A DNA stretch of 64,000 nt from Kitagawia praeruptora (lineage: Eukaryota; Streptophyta; Magnoliopsida; Apiales; Apiaceae), in NCBI GenBank assembly GCA_037693485.1, contig CM075347.1, positions 59,864,501 to 59,928,500 on the forward strand, in the 5' to 3' direction. Numbering within the stretch: position 1 is the first letter of the stretch; every line of letters starts with the position of its first letter. Of this stretch, positions 24,156 to 35,278 are shown piece by piece. The notes below the pieces were generated by a model. It saw nothing but the letters and a program-made list of their open reading frames with translations. It was not told the origin of the DNA and did no database searches. The position numbers were made by a program, and so were the translations under genes.

Positions 24156-25315
24156 TGTATAATTGTAGAAGGGGGGGTTGAATACAATTCTTGATAATTA
24201 TAATTGTTGGGATTTATGGGTGATAGGTTAGACAACTTAACTAGTTTCATTGGTATACTTAGTTTTACTAAGTAGAACATACTGTCATAGCCTGAAATGT
24301 ATTCTTGTAATTTAAATAAATACTGTCATGTAATAAGTGTAATTCTTGGAAGAAGTTCAATTATGTTCAAGCCTCAAGAAATACATAAGTTCGACAGAAG
24401 GAATAAAAGTTACTGTCAAGCCCTGACAGTAAGGTTACAAGGAAACAACATGTTGCCTAGGTCGACAGCAAGTTTCATGGAGTCGACAGCAAGTTTCGAC
24501 TTGACAGCAACATTGGCGGAGATTCTGATGACAGTAACTTTGATATATAGTTTGCGACAGTAAGTTTGAAATCCTTGACAGCAATCTCTGCGGGAAATAC
24601 ATGCTGTCAATCAAAGCACAATCCTTGACAGCAATCTCTGCGGGAATTCATACTGTCAACCAAAGCACAATCCAGTGACAGCAAACTCTGAAGCAAACAT
24701 ACTGTCATAAAGAATCAAATTGATTTAGGAATTTTCTAAGTCAATTTAAGCGACATAATACATGTTCAAAAGAAGCAGGCGTGTTGTAATATTCAACCTT
24801 TACAGCAAGCTTGGAAAGTCTATAACTGAAGCTCGAAAGATCACATGGAGCAACCTGTAAAGTCTAGAGCAGATAAAATTGAATACGGCTAGATCTGGGT
24901 GGCTCAAATGTGGAAAGTATCTTAAAGTTACTTTGTGATGATCACATGGGAATAAATCATGGAATGAGCTGCAAAAGGAATATAACAGCAACTCAACAAC
25001 CCATGCTGATAGTGGTAGTACAGTCGACTATCACACTATAAATAGAGCACTCTATTTATACAATAGAGATAGCTCTCTACATCTGTAATCTCTTGAGAAT
25101 TCGAAGCTTGAGAATTATTTTGTTCTCAAGGTTGTAGCAAAACTTTGCAAAATAAATAAAACATTTATTTTGTGGAAACATCGTGTGAGATATTACTTGT
25201 GATTGCATTTCTTCTACTAGTAAATTACAAACTCTATTTAAGTTATTGAAATAGTTTTTGAAATTTATTAGTATTGCATTCAACCCCCCTTCTGCAATAC
25301 TTTACGGGACCAACA
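24156..25315 (+). repeat. 5' LTR of Copia-2
   Basis: Ends ...gggaccaaca two bases before the PBS. Near its two ends lie inverted copies of a G-rich phrase: gtagaagggggggttgaatac (24165-24185) and its reverse complement-like cattcaaccccccttctgc (24278..25296 region, at 25278-25296), typical of SIRE/Angela-type LTRs; this argues for a start near 24156-24164 rather than at 24205. A TATA-like tataaatag (25037-25045) with tttatacaa near 25055 is the likely promoter, giving an R/U5 of about 250 bp. The middle 420 bp hold a dense TGACAG/CTGTCA array. Confidence 0.65.
24292..24707 (+). promoter_or_regulatory. TGACAG/CTGTCA motif array in the U3 of Copia-2
   Basis: TGACAG or its complement CTGTCA starts at 24292, 24323, 24413, 24424, 24502, 24529, 24576, 24604, 24626, 24653, 24676 and 24702; CGACAG variants start at 24393, 24463, 24484 and 24555. 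Part of the density comes from about three copies of a 50-bp unit starting near 24571, 24621 and 24670, each holding one TGACAG and one CTGTCA about 28 bp apart. TGACAG is the core site reported for plant TALE homeodomain (KNOX/BELL) proteins. Placement upstream of the TATA box fits an enhancer, but binding is inferred. Confidence 0.6.
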
Positions 25316-25317
25316 AC

Positions 25318-25330
25318 TGGTATCAGAGCA
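25318..25330 (+). other. Primer-binding site, tRNA-iMet (Copia-2)
   Basis: tggtatcagagca matches the complement of the initiator tRNA-Met 3' end in full, two bases after the LTR. The gag start codon follows 30 bp later. Confidence 0.9.
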
Positions 25331-25360
25331 TTCAGATTAATACACATATCTGAGATCCAA

Positions 25361-27568
25361 ATGGCAAGTATTCAAAGGTCAAGTAATATCAAGATTCCAG
25401 CTTTTGATAAAGAAAACTACAACATATGGAAAAAGAAGATTATGTTATTTATCAAAGCTCAGAATCCATTATTTCTAGGTATTCTGGAAAATGGCCCCTT
25501 CATTCCTCAAAAGGAAATTCCATCTGCTACAGTTAATGATGTAGTAATCCCAGCTCATTGGGTTGCTAAGAAGCCTACTGAGTATAATGACTCAGAAAAA
25601 GAAAAGGTAGCACTAGATGATCATCTGCAACTCATTCTGCTAGATGCACTTACCCTGGACAAAGCTATGAGTGGAAATATAATAGCATGCAACTCTGCCA
25701 GGGATATGTGGAAAAAGATAGAACTATTATGTGAAGGAAGTGAAGAGGTCAGAGAAAATCAAAAACAAATACTGGTGTCACAATATGAAGCGTTTATGGG
25801 CAAGCATGTAGAAGAGTTAACTCACATGTTTGAAAGATTTAGCAAACTGATAGCTGAGCTCCAGATTCATGGAAAGTTTTATGAAAAGAAGGAAGTCAAT
25901 ATCAAGTTTCTGCTAACTCTTCCAGAACACCTCGAGCATAGAGTAACAGCCATAAGAGAAGGAAGAGATTTAAACTCTGTCTCTCTTGAAACATTGTATG
26001 GAGTTCTAAAATCTTATGAACTTGAATATTATCAAAAGAAAGCCATACAAAGTGGATCCAAAGGATTGATGGCAAACATGGCTGGTGCTCTAGTTGCTCA
26101 AGGACCATCATATTTTCAAGCAAGTGAGCAAATTCAAACTGATCAACAACCTCAATTTTCATCTGTGAAAATTGAAGAGGTGGTTGAAGATGAAGAAAAG
26201 GTTGTCCTTCAACTAGAAGATGTCGAAGATGAAGAATTCTTCACTCTAGAAGAAATGGAGAAAATGGATAATCCAACCATGGCTTTTATGGCAAGAAAAT
26301 TCAAAAATATAAGGTTCAGGAGGAACAAGCCATATAAGCCTCAAGGTCAATCTCCAAAATATAACCAAGGAAGCTCATCAAAACCTGCTACTGGCACCAA
26401 GGGAGGATACAAAACAGGAATGGTAGATAGATCAAAGTTTAGATGCTACAACTGCAATGAACTTGGTCACTTTGCTACTGAATGCAAAAGACCAAAACAA
26501 ATACAAATAATGGAGAGAGGAACTGGAAGTCAATTTAAGAAAGGACAAGGAAAACCTATGTGGCTGAAGGAAAATGCTGGGATGAATCTGATGATGAAGA
26601 AGAAGAGGAATTTGTGAATCTAGCATTGATGGCTAGAGAAGATGAAGAAGCATCAACCTCGACAAGTCAGGTACCATCTTTAGTTTTACTAGATATGTCT
26701 TTAAATGACTATAAGCAAACCATTGAGGAAATGAGTACTGAAATGTTTAATATTCACACTAGTTTATCTGCTGCAAATGAAGAAATCGCTAGATTAACTA
26801 AAGAAAATGAAGTACTCAGATCCAACAATGATGTGTTGTTGCTTAAGACCAGTTCTATTGATTCTTTAGCTCAGGAAAACGAAAGATTAAAAAATGATTT
26901 AATCTGTGCTAAAGAGATAGAGGAATATCTAAGAAAAGAAATTTCTGAAAATGAATTTAAGCTAAAGGCATTTAGAAATTCCTCTAAAATAGTTCAAGAG
27001 TATCATGAGAAACATACTGAAAGTAAGAAGATAGGCATAGGCTATGATTATAGTAGGAGACCTGGTAAAGAGGCTGTTATACAGAACAATGATGATAACA
27101 ATACTGTAAGACCTCACATCCTCAAAAATGTGAGCAATCCAATTTTCAAAAGTACAGAGTTTGAGGTTAATGAAAATTTCCTAATTATTAATCAAGAACT
27201 CTGTGATGAAGATGAGAGGGCTGACAGTGTATCTAAGAAAGAAAAAGATTCTGTCAAAATGACTATGACAGAAACCGTATCAAACAGCCCAACCAAGTGT
27301 TCAAAAGAAACTGTCACAAAGGATGAGATAGTAATTTTCAAAGATACTGTCATGAAGTCACCCAAGACAGTAACTTTCAAACCTACTGTCAAGACAGCAA
27401 GTACAAAAGGTGCTGTCAAAAATAGCTTGACAGTACCTTCTGAACAGATTGTCAAGAAAGTTGTCTCTAAGTCCAAAAACAGGAATGGGAAGCTTGGCAT
27501 TGATAAAAAGAATAATTATGCGTATGTTAAGCAGGCACCCAGGAAACTTTGCAATAATTGTGGCTCCT
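25361..27568 (+). pseudogene. Copia-2 gag, 5' part, frameshifted and split
   Basis: Starts at ATG 25361 (MASIQRSSNIKIPAFDKENY), preferred over an earlier in-frame codon that lies within the LTR. Residues 1-300 form the capsid-like gag (IPAFDKENYNIWKKKIMLF..). A CCHC zinc knuckle, CYNCNELGHFATEC, lies at residues 362-375. The frame breaks near 26555-26560; the next frame (from 26560 to 27568) continues with an acidic SDDEEEEE stretch, a coiled coil (EEIARLTKENEVLRSNN..) and a Thr/Val/Lys-rich region carrying the CTGTCA motifs. It stops inside a second zinc knuckle (CNNCGS..) where E1 inserted. Gag would package the element RNA in cytoplasmic particles; this copy cannot. Confidence 0.85.
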
Positions 27569-29885
27569 TGTTCGCTATTTTCTCTACGCAAGTGTACGCA
27601 GTCCAAAAGCAATATAGGGAAATAAGGATCGTTCCCACGAAGACTCGGTTATTTTGTAAATATGTCTATTCAACAATGTTTGGTTAATTATAGAAGCTTG
27701 AACGAACTAAAATTGGTGTATTTGCAGATAACAATTAACTAATGAAGTAACGGCTAATTTGTTAAAATAATATGATAGAGGCATGGGGTCCTAATTTCAT
27801 GAATGTTTTAACTCTTATTAATTATCAAGAATTAATGTGTTACAATTGTTAAGAATGCTAGCGGGAACACGACACTAATATGAGCTATCTTTCAATTAAC
27901 TCACACCATTCCAAATAAACATCCACAAAAGAGATAGAAGTTATAAGGGCATCAATTATATCCAAAACACTATATGTCTATGTGAATGGGTGATACAATC
28001 GATTTAATCACAAGTTCCGCAATTAACTACATAGGGGAATAATGTTCGTTCGAATCTATACTCCAAAATGCGGAGAAGCCGACATACCTATGCTAGCATG
28101 GCAAGCCCTAAATCTCTAAATCCACTTTCGCAATCATTAGAGATTTGGCACAATAGATGTTAGCTATTCACCTATATTCAATTAAAACAACCATGCAAGG
28201 CAATCTTATATAGAAATTGTAAACACAAATTATCTATCAATTTAACATGAGCATTAACAATTCATTACATTAGAACCCCATGAAAGTGTTTAGTTCATAA
28301 TTAAACTAGGCACCTTTATGGAATTAAATAAAATCATGGCAGAAAATTTCATAAATTAAATATAAAATTACAAGATTAAAAAGAAAAATAATTAGAATTA
28401 AAATAGCTTTCGAAAATTCAGTTTTTTTACAATTAATTAAAAGCAAAAGAAACCGATTAAAACAAAACTACGGACAAAATGTAATTTAAACTAAAAGTAT
28501 TATATAAACTATAAAACAAAACAACGGACAAAAGTTGAAAAAGGGGAAAGGAAAGCTCACCTGCTAAGCTGTCGGCTGCTGTCTCCTGGTCAGCGCGTGA
28601 GGGACACGCTCCCACCTTCCTCCTGCGCGCGTGACGTCCACGCGCCTGGCAGAAAACAAAAGAATGCCGCGCGTGGCCAGCACCTCCCCTTCCTGCGACT
28701 GGGTGACTCCTAGCAGCTGTGATGTTGTGTTTGAACGAAAATTGATAACAAAAAATTGCTTATTTCAAAAGCAATTCTACTGTACTTTCCCAATAAAATA
28801 ATCCCCGAATAAAATAGAGAAGCCCTCCTGATAATCCCCTTAAAATCTTAAATTAATTCTTATAATAATTTTTCAGAAATTTTTAAGCGTATAAAATAAA
28901 ATTAAAATTACAGAAATTCAAAGTGTTTAAATTATAATAACATTACAGAAATTTAATTTATATAAAATAAACTGTTTGCAGAAATTCAAACTGTATAAAA
29001 TAAAATGAAATTACAACAGAAAATGATGAAAGATGGGGAGAATAAAATACTGAACTTCAGCTCTCCGGGGTGTGTTTTTAACCTATGCAAAATAACACAT
29101 ATTTATAGTACAATTTAACATACCTAACACAGTTTACAAAGTCAGCTGTGTTAAAAAAAAATCTAGCCTAACTTTAACAACTCTCCAAGACAATTGCAAA
29201 GCCAGTTCAATTCTTCTTCCGCAACTCGCGGTAGTTGAATTTTAATATCAGCTCCGTAGAAATGCTTTTAACCCGTATAGCTTATAATCTTTAATTAATA
29301 AATAATTATTTTAATCAAGAAATTATAAAAATAAATATATAATATTATTAGATATTTATAAATATAATTTTCTAAATTAATAAAATTATTTAATAATATA
29401 AATAAATCTTTATTGTCTAAGCTGCGGTCTCTGGTCGTCTGGAACCGGACTCCTTTTGCTTAATAGAAAATATATCAATTCCAACCGGGGTTCCAGCTTT
29501 AAGAAAATATCACTTTCCATATTTTTGTGATAATTCTTATTTCTTCATTGCTCGTCCAGATGCAAGTTACGGTCTCTTGAGGCTCTAAAACCGGACTCCT
29601 TTTGCTTAGAAAAAAAATATAACAATTCCAACCGGGATTCCTGCTTTAAGAATATATCACTCAGAACATCTTTATGATAATTCCTTTTCCTCGTAGCCAG
29701 TCCATCTGAGCCAGAAATCCACCGTCTTTTAATCTTTTATCGCCAGGATACCTGAAGCTGTGAGTTCTGCACTACAAAGACTTGAAACAACATAAAACTA
29801 ATTAAAAGACACAAAATACTTAAGGATAAACCACCAATTTAGGTTTATTTAGCGCATAATAAGTGGATATAAAATCCACTTATCA
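27569..29885 (-). repeat. E1 LTR 1 (3' LTR of copy 1)
   Basis: 2317 bp, TG..CA. By eye it differs from the other two E1 LTRs at four sites (near 27594, 27629, 28448 and 29144), where LTR 2 and LTR 3 agree with each other. It holds a GC- and CpG-rich island at about 28568-28700 (many GCGCG, TGACGTC) in otherwise AT-rich DNA, and a degenerate 146-bp direct duplication starting at 29425 and 29571, in what would be U3. Confidence 0.92.
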
Positions 29886-29922
29886 CACCCCCAAACTTAA
29901 ACTGATGCTTGTCCTCAAGCAT
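29886..29922 (-). promoter_or_regulatory. Terminal hairpin plus 3' PPT, E1 copy 1
   Basis: Minus strand ATGCTTG-AGGA-CAAGCAT (29905-29922) is a perfect 7-bp stem, then CAGTTTAAGTTTGGGGGTG directly at the LTR start TGATAAG. This is the functional PPT by position. Copy 2: 35242-35278. Confidence 0.75.
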
Positions 29923-31240
29923 AAACAATATAACTATATACAACTAACTAGTACCACTTCCGTAGGTGATCACGATTGCATTTGGCATATGCAATAAGCC
30001 CTTTAAACCCCTAGGTAGCCCCAGTGGACGAGTGAGGTCTCGTGAGGGCCTATAGCGAATGTACCCACAAAATCCATCCTATAATGCAACTAACATGCAA
30101 CTAACTATGTGTATGCAACTACTTGAAAAATGCAAGGATCCCTTTTAAACTAACCAAAACCAACTAGCAAGCAAATACCTCAAAGAATGCAACTAAATCC
30201 AAATAGAGCTCGACTAAGTCCCTGTATACTAACAATACATGACAGAAACGTGCGTGTGTGCAATGCTCATCAGAAATACTCCTAAAACTAGGTCAAAAAC
30301 CAAACATGCTTTCCGTCAAGACAATCACAGGTTTATAACTAGAATAAACTGTGAACACTTCATAACCTAGGAACACCTCCACCCTTATCCAAGGTAGACA
30401 GAAACTCATGCTTTATTACTATAATACGACACTACATATACAATACGCATGTTTATTTAACCGTGCAATGAATGAGACCCCAAAAGGCTTATACAATAAT
30501 ACCCATGTAGCGAGTGTTAGGTCAGCAATCCCAAACCACAAGGGCTTTAGGTTACTAGGACTAAGTCCCCTCAGACTTAATTACTCGAGTATTAAAGAGC
30601 TCACTCTGGTTAATTTTGAATATAATCAATTGGACTTCTGACTTTTTTTTTTTTCGCAATCTGGAATGAGCCTTTCTCATTTCCAACCCTAGACTACTCA
30701 TATAAATATGAGCCGGCTACTAGCCATTTCACGCCTAGCCTTTATTGACAATTATTACCACTTAGCATGAAATCCCTGTTTTCCCCCAAACTTAGATTTT
30801 AGTGTTCCTACGCTATCAAGGGAATAACGAAAATTCTAAGAATAAACAAGTGATTAAATCTCAAAACATCCAACAGGCATGACCCTAACCTAGCCCAAAA
30901 AGCACCCAATGAGACTGTGTAAAAGTTGTGTTTCTGAAACATGCAAGTCAATTTCATAGGAACTATAAATCAGCCCTCTACTCATCATCATCACACCCAA
31001 ATCAACATCCACCTATCAATCAGAATCAGCTCGTCCTAAGGGATCATGAAGAATGCATGCCATGAAAATGCAACTAATATGACTCACATGGTAAAACAAA
31101 CAAACAATAACAGAATGTCCTAAATGAAACAACATAGATAATACGAACAAATATGCATGAATTACTACTAAATTGCAAAACAAGATATCCTACATGAACA
31201 CAATGACTCACAAAAACTACTATCACTTTTACATACTACT
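29923..31240 (-). other. E1 copy 1 non-coding region between the two purine tracts
   Basis: About 1.3 kb without a convincing gene on either strand; small open frames at 30408-30641 and 31229-31474 have no family resemblance. It carries a 12-T run (12 A on the element's sense strand) at about 30643-30654. The part next to the PPT (29923-30090) is about 90% similar to the matching part of E2 (41869-42030), showing common descent. The same region in copy 2 is 35279-36596. Confidence 0.6.
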
Positions 31241-31290
31241 TATCCCCCAAACCACCCCCAAACTTATAATATTCAATGTCCGCATTGAAT
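31241..31290 (-). promoter_or_regulatory. Central hairpin plus PPT-like tract, E1 copy 1
   Basis: Minus strand ATTCAATG-CGGA-CATTGAAT (31271-31290) is a perfect 8-bp stem with a four-base loop. It is followed by ATTATAAGTTTGGGGGTGG and TTTGGGGG. It lies about 90 bp after the ORF stop and 1.35 kb before the terminal PPT. Copy 2: 36597-36646. Confidence 0.65.
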
Positions 31291-31340
31291 GAAAGTAAAT
31301 ACAAGGGATAGTAGAGAACATACCTGAAAACACCGAAACA

Positions 31341-31358
31341 CATGGGTTGCCTCCCACG
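31341..31358 (-). promoter_or_regulatory. Conserved post-ORF hairpin, E1 copy 1
   Basis: Minus strand CGTGGG-AGGCAA-CCCATG, 22 bp after the ORF stop. The stem closes with one G-U wobble where E2 has a Watson-Crick pair; the six-base loop is identical. Copy 2 has the same element at 36697-36714. Confidence 0.65.
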
Positions 31359-31379
31359 AAGCGCCTTTCTTTAACGTCT

Positions 31380-32819
31380 TTAGCTAGACTTGGCCACGAT
31401 TTTCCTCTTGAAAACTTTCTGCACCGTATCTCTATAAGGCCATTTAATGATCTTTTCTGGAGCGACATCTTCAACTATAAGCTTTACCCGTATTCGCTCC
31501 TCACAAGATCTTTTAACAACATTCTCCCGCCTACCTGAAAAGTTAGCAGCAATAATAATAGCAAGCAAAGGAGATGAAATAGAAGAAAAATACCCCAAGT
31601 GAACTAGCAATGTTTTGAGCTCGAGTTCGGGAGCTCCTTCAAATGATGGCTTAAGGCGCACCTGAGAATTCCAGAGATCTTCCACTCCAAGCCACTTATG
31701 TGGATTACGTAGCCCCAGTAACCAAGGCACTGGAATCCTCAGTTGGCCATGCTTTGCCTTCTCCTTCTCTGTGTCATACTTTTTACTCTGCCCTGCATCA
31801 ACCAATTTCAAGCTAAAACACTCCTCATCCTCCGTCGGCAAATTCATGGCTAGAGTTTGCTTCTGAAGCCTCTGTGGATATGGAGGAGGAAAATCGATTT
31901 GGATGATCTCTGTAGTCTTCTCCGGAGTAGATTTGTCAACATGAGTGATGTTCTTCTCCTCTTCGGCCTCCAACTGGTCGAAGTCAGATTGCAACAGAGC
32001 GTCATTCAACAACTGAACGTGCTCTTCTAATTCATCAGCTTTCACACTGAGACCCTCTTCATCCTTCGAAGGAAATAGCATAGCCACTTGAGCCTTGGAG
32101 TTTACTTGATCTTGGGCCGATTCTTCAGAATTTTCAGATTGCAACAGAAGTGGTTGCAGCTGATTATTCAGAACCGAATTTTCTGGACATTCTGAATTTT
32201 CTGATTCGTTTGCCTCCGGCTCTGCTTCCTTATCAGCTTCATGTTTTGCTTCTTCCTCATCTTTGCACTCAGACTCTCCATCCTGAACTTCGATCATGGT
32301 CTCACCCGTGGCTAAGAAAGGCCAGTCAAGACTGATAGGAAGGTTCTTGTCCTCCTCCTCTACAGCTAGGCCTTCTGTCTCACTTGCAATTTGATTCCAT
32401 GTTTTCCATGCATTTGTAATTTGACCAATCTGATCTCCTATTGTCTGGAGAGACGATGCATTGCTTTCCATCATCAACCTAATTTCTTTTAATTCAGCTT
32501 CTTCGGTCGACTGTTGGTTAGACCAAGTCTGAAATTGCTGCTGCTGAAATTCATGAGTTTGAAAGTGTTGATGCACTGGGGCATACTGATGCTGAAATTC
32601 TTGCCTCTGTTGCTGCTGTATTTCCCATGGACTGTATGGTTCATCTCCAAACTGCTGATTTTGGAGCAGGTAGGATGGATATTGGGATTGCTCCATACCA
32701 CTCTGATTATAGTCCCAGCTGAAATTTGGCCGGTTTCTGTTATACTCACATTGATGAGTGTAATGTCCACCTGCACACAGCTCACATACAATTACGTAGT
32801 CCTGCTCCCAATAATCCAT
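31380..32819 (-). CDS. E1 gag-like protein, copy 1
   Basis: The ATG at 32819 (MDYWEQDYVIVCELC) gives 479 residues; a TTG one codon upstream is not a likely start. A zinc knuckle CELCAGGHYTHQC (CX2CX3HX4C, the spacing seen in Athila-type gag) lies at residues 12-24. Residues 25-105 are Gln/Tyr/Pro-rich low complexity. Then come a possible helix (AELKEIRLMMESNASSLQTI), a long Glu-rich acidic part, and IDFPPPYPQRLQKQ (about 320-333), which matches the gag-protease linker of Athila elements. The C-terminus contains PVPWLLGLRNPHKWLG and FSGRREN. The capsid half that should precede the knuckle is missing. A 14-A/T run lies 5 bp upstream of the ATG. Function as an RNA-binding cofactor is inferred from the knuckle only. 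Confidence 0.75.
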   Translation of the reverse strand: MDYWEQDYVIVCELCAGGHYTHQCEYNRNRPNFSWDYNQSGMEQSQYPSYLLQNQQFGDEPYSPWEIQQQQRQEFQHQYAPVHQHFQTHEFQQQQFQTWSNQQSTEEAELKEIRLMMESNASSLQTIGDQIGQITNAWKTWNQIASETEGLAVEEEDKNLPISLDWPFLATGETMIEVQDGESECKDEEEAKHEADKEAEPEANESENSECPENSVLNNQLQPLLLQSENSEESAQDQVNSKAQVAMLFPSKDEEGLSVKADELEEHVQLLNDALLQSDFDQLEAEEEKNITHVDKSTPEKTTEIIQIDFPPPYPQRLQKQTLAMNLPTEDEECFSLKLVDAGQSKKYDTEKEKAKHGQLRIPVPWLLGLRNPHKWLGVEDLWNSQVRLKPSFEGAPELELKTLLVHLGYFSSISSPLLAIIIAANFSGRRENVVKRSCEERIRVKLIVEDVAPEKIIKWPYRDTVQKVFKRKIVAKSS

Positions 32820-32901
32820 CAATAAAAAAAAAAAAAACAGTTCAAGTCAAACAAATTAACTTCTATTGTAGTAAAACACATAAACAAAAATAACACCGAG
32901 T

Positions 32902-32918
32902 CCCCGGCAGCGGCGCCA
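32902..32918 (-). other. Primer-binding site, tRNA-Asp (E1 copy 1)
   Basis: On the minus strand TGGCGCCGCTGCCGGGG, complementary to the plant tRNA-Asp 3' end with one mismatch, lies 6 bp after the LTR end (GCGAACA). The second copy lies at 38259-38275. Confidence 0.88.
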
Positions 32919-32924
32919 AAAACT

Positions 32925-35241
32925 TGTTCGCTATTTTCTCTACGCAAGTGTACACAGTCCAAAAGCAATATAGGGAAATAAGAATCGTTCCCACGAAGAC
33001 TCGGTTATTTTGTAAATATGTCTATTCAACAATGTTTGGTTAATTATAGAAGCTTGAACGAACTAAAATTGGTGTATTTGCAGATAACAATTAACTAATG
33101 AAGTAACGGCTAATTTGTTAAAATAATATGATAGAGGCATGGGGTCCTAATTTCATGAATGTTTTAACTCTTATTAATTATCAAGAATTAATGTGTTACA
33201 ATTGTTAAGAATGCTAGCGGGAACACGACACTAATATGAGCTATCTTTCAATTAACTCACACCATTCCAAATAAACATCCACAAAAGAGATAGAAGTTAT
33301 AAGGGCATCAATTATATCCAAAACACTATATGTCTATGTGAATGGGTGATACAATCGATTTAATCACAAGTTCCGCAATTAACTACATAGGGGAATAATG
33401 TTCGTTCGAATCTATACTCCAAAATGCGGAGAAGCCGACATACCTATGCTAGCATGGCAAGCCCTAAATCTCTAAATCCACTTTCGCAATCATTAGAGAT
33501 TTGGCACAATAGATGTTAGCTATTCACCTATATTCAATTAAAACAACCATGCAAGGCAATCTTATATAGAAATTGTAAACACAAATTATCTATCAATTTA
33601 ACATGAGCATTAACAATTCATTACATTAGAACCCCATGAAAGTGTTTAGTTCATAATTAAACTAGGCACCTTTATGGAATTAAATAAAATCATGGCAGAA
33701 AATTTCATAAATTAAATATAAAATTACAAGATTAAAAAGAAAAATAATTAGAATTAAAATAGCTTTCGAAAATTCAGTTTTTTTACAATTAATTAAAAGC
33801 AAGAGAAACCGATTAAAACAAAACTACGGACAAAATGTAATTTAAACTAAAAGTATTATATAAACTATAAAACAAAACAACGGACAAAAGTTGAAAAAGG
33901 GGAAAGGAAAGCTCACCTGCTAAGCTGTCGGCTGCTGTCTCCTGGTCAGCGCGTGAGGGACACGCTCCCACCTTCCTCCTGCGCGCGTGACGTCCACGCG
34001 CCTGGCAGAAAACAAAAGAATGCCGCGCGTGGCCAGCACCTCCCCTTCCTGCGACTGGGTGACTCCTAGCAGCTGTGATGTTGTGTTTGAACGAAAATTG
34101 ATAACAAAAAATTGCTTATTTCAAAAGCAATTCTACTGTACTTTCCCAATAAAATAATCCCCGAATAAAATAGAGAAGCCCTCCTGATAATCCCCTTAAA
34201 ATCTTAAATTAATTCTTATAATAATTTTTCAGAAATTTTTAAGCGTATAAAATAAAATTAAAATTACAGAAATTCAAAGTGTTTAAATTATAATAACATT
34301 ACAGAAATTTAATTTATATAAAATAAACTGTTTGCAGAAATTCAAACTGTATAAAATAAAATGAAATTACAACAGAAAATGATGAAAGATGGGGAGAATA
34401 AAATACTGAACTTCAGCTCTCCGGGGTGTGTTTTTAACCTATGCAAAATAACACATATTTATAGTACAATTTAACATACCTAACACAGTTTACAAAGTCA
34501 GTTGTGTTAAAAAAAAATCTAGCCTAACTTTAACAACTCTCCAAGACAATTGCAAAGCCAGTTCAATTCTTCTTCCGCAACTCGCGGTAGTTGAATTTTA
34601 ATATCAGCTCCGTAGAAATGCTTTTAACCCGTATAGCTTATAATCTTTAATTAATAAATAATTATTTTAATCAAGAAATTATAAAAATAAATATATAATA
34701 TTATTAGATATTTATAAATATAATTTTCTAAATTAATAAAATTATTTAATAATATAAATAAATCTTTATTGTCTAAGCTGCGGTCTCTGGTCGTCTGGAA
34801 CCGGACTCCTTTTGCTTAATAGAAAATATATCAATTCCAACCGGGGTTCCAGCTTTAAGAAAATATCACTTTCCATATTTTTGTGATAATTCTTATTTCT
34901 TCATTGCTCGTCCAGATGCAAGTTACGGTCTCTTGAGGCTCTAAAACCGGACTCCTTTTGCTTAGAAAAAAAATATAACAATTCCAACCGGGATTCCTGC
35001 TTTAAGAATATATCACTCAGAACATCTTTATGATAATTCCTTTTCCTCGTAGCCAGTCCATCTGAGCCAGAAATCCACCGTCTTTTAATCTTTTATCGCC
35101 AGGATACCTGAAGCTGTGAGTTCTGCACTACAAAGACTTGAAACAACATAAAACTAATTAAAAGACACAAAATACTTAAGGATAAACCACCAATTTAGGT
35201 TTATTTAGCGCATAATAAGTGGATATAAAATCCACTTATCA
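32925..35241 (-). repeat. E1 LTR 2 (shared middle LTR)
   Basis: 2317 bp, same ends as LTR 1. It serves as 5' LTR for copy 1 and 3' LTR for copy 2. At all four sites where LTR 1 differs it carries the LTR 3 variant. There is no target duplication at its borders, as expected for a recombination product rather than a separate insertion. Confidence 0.92.
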
Positions 35242-35278
35242 CACCCCCAAACTTAAACTGATGCTTGTCCTCAAGCAT
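35242..35278 (-). promoter_or_regulatory. Terminal hairpin plus 3' PPT, E1 copy 2
   Basis: Same module as in copy 1; hairpin at 35261-35278, PPT touching LTR 2. Confidence 0.75.

Noticed and set aside
24205..24215. TGTTGGG as the start of the Copia-2 LTR, pairing with CCAACA at the end
   Set aside because: The G-rich inverted phrase at 24165, which mirrors the one near the LTR end, would then lie outside the LTR; a start near 24156 is more likely, though not proven.
24292..24707. A CRISPR-like array or tRNA cluster suggested by the regular short repeats
   Set aside because: Motifs are only six bases, in both orientations and irregularly spaced, in a plant LTR; no CRISPR or tRNA fold is present.
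32514..32825. Plus-strand open frames of about 100 codons opposite the E1 ORF (also at 37870)
   Set aside because: They mirror the low-complexity gag-like ORF on the other strand and show no domain of their own.
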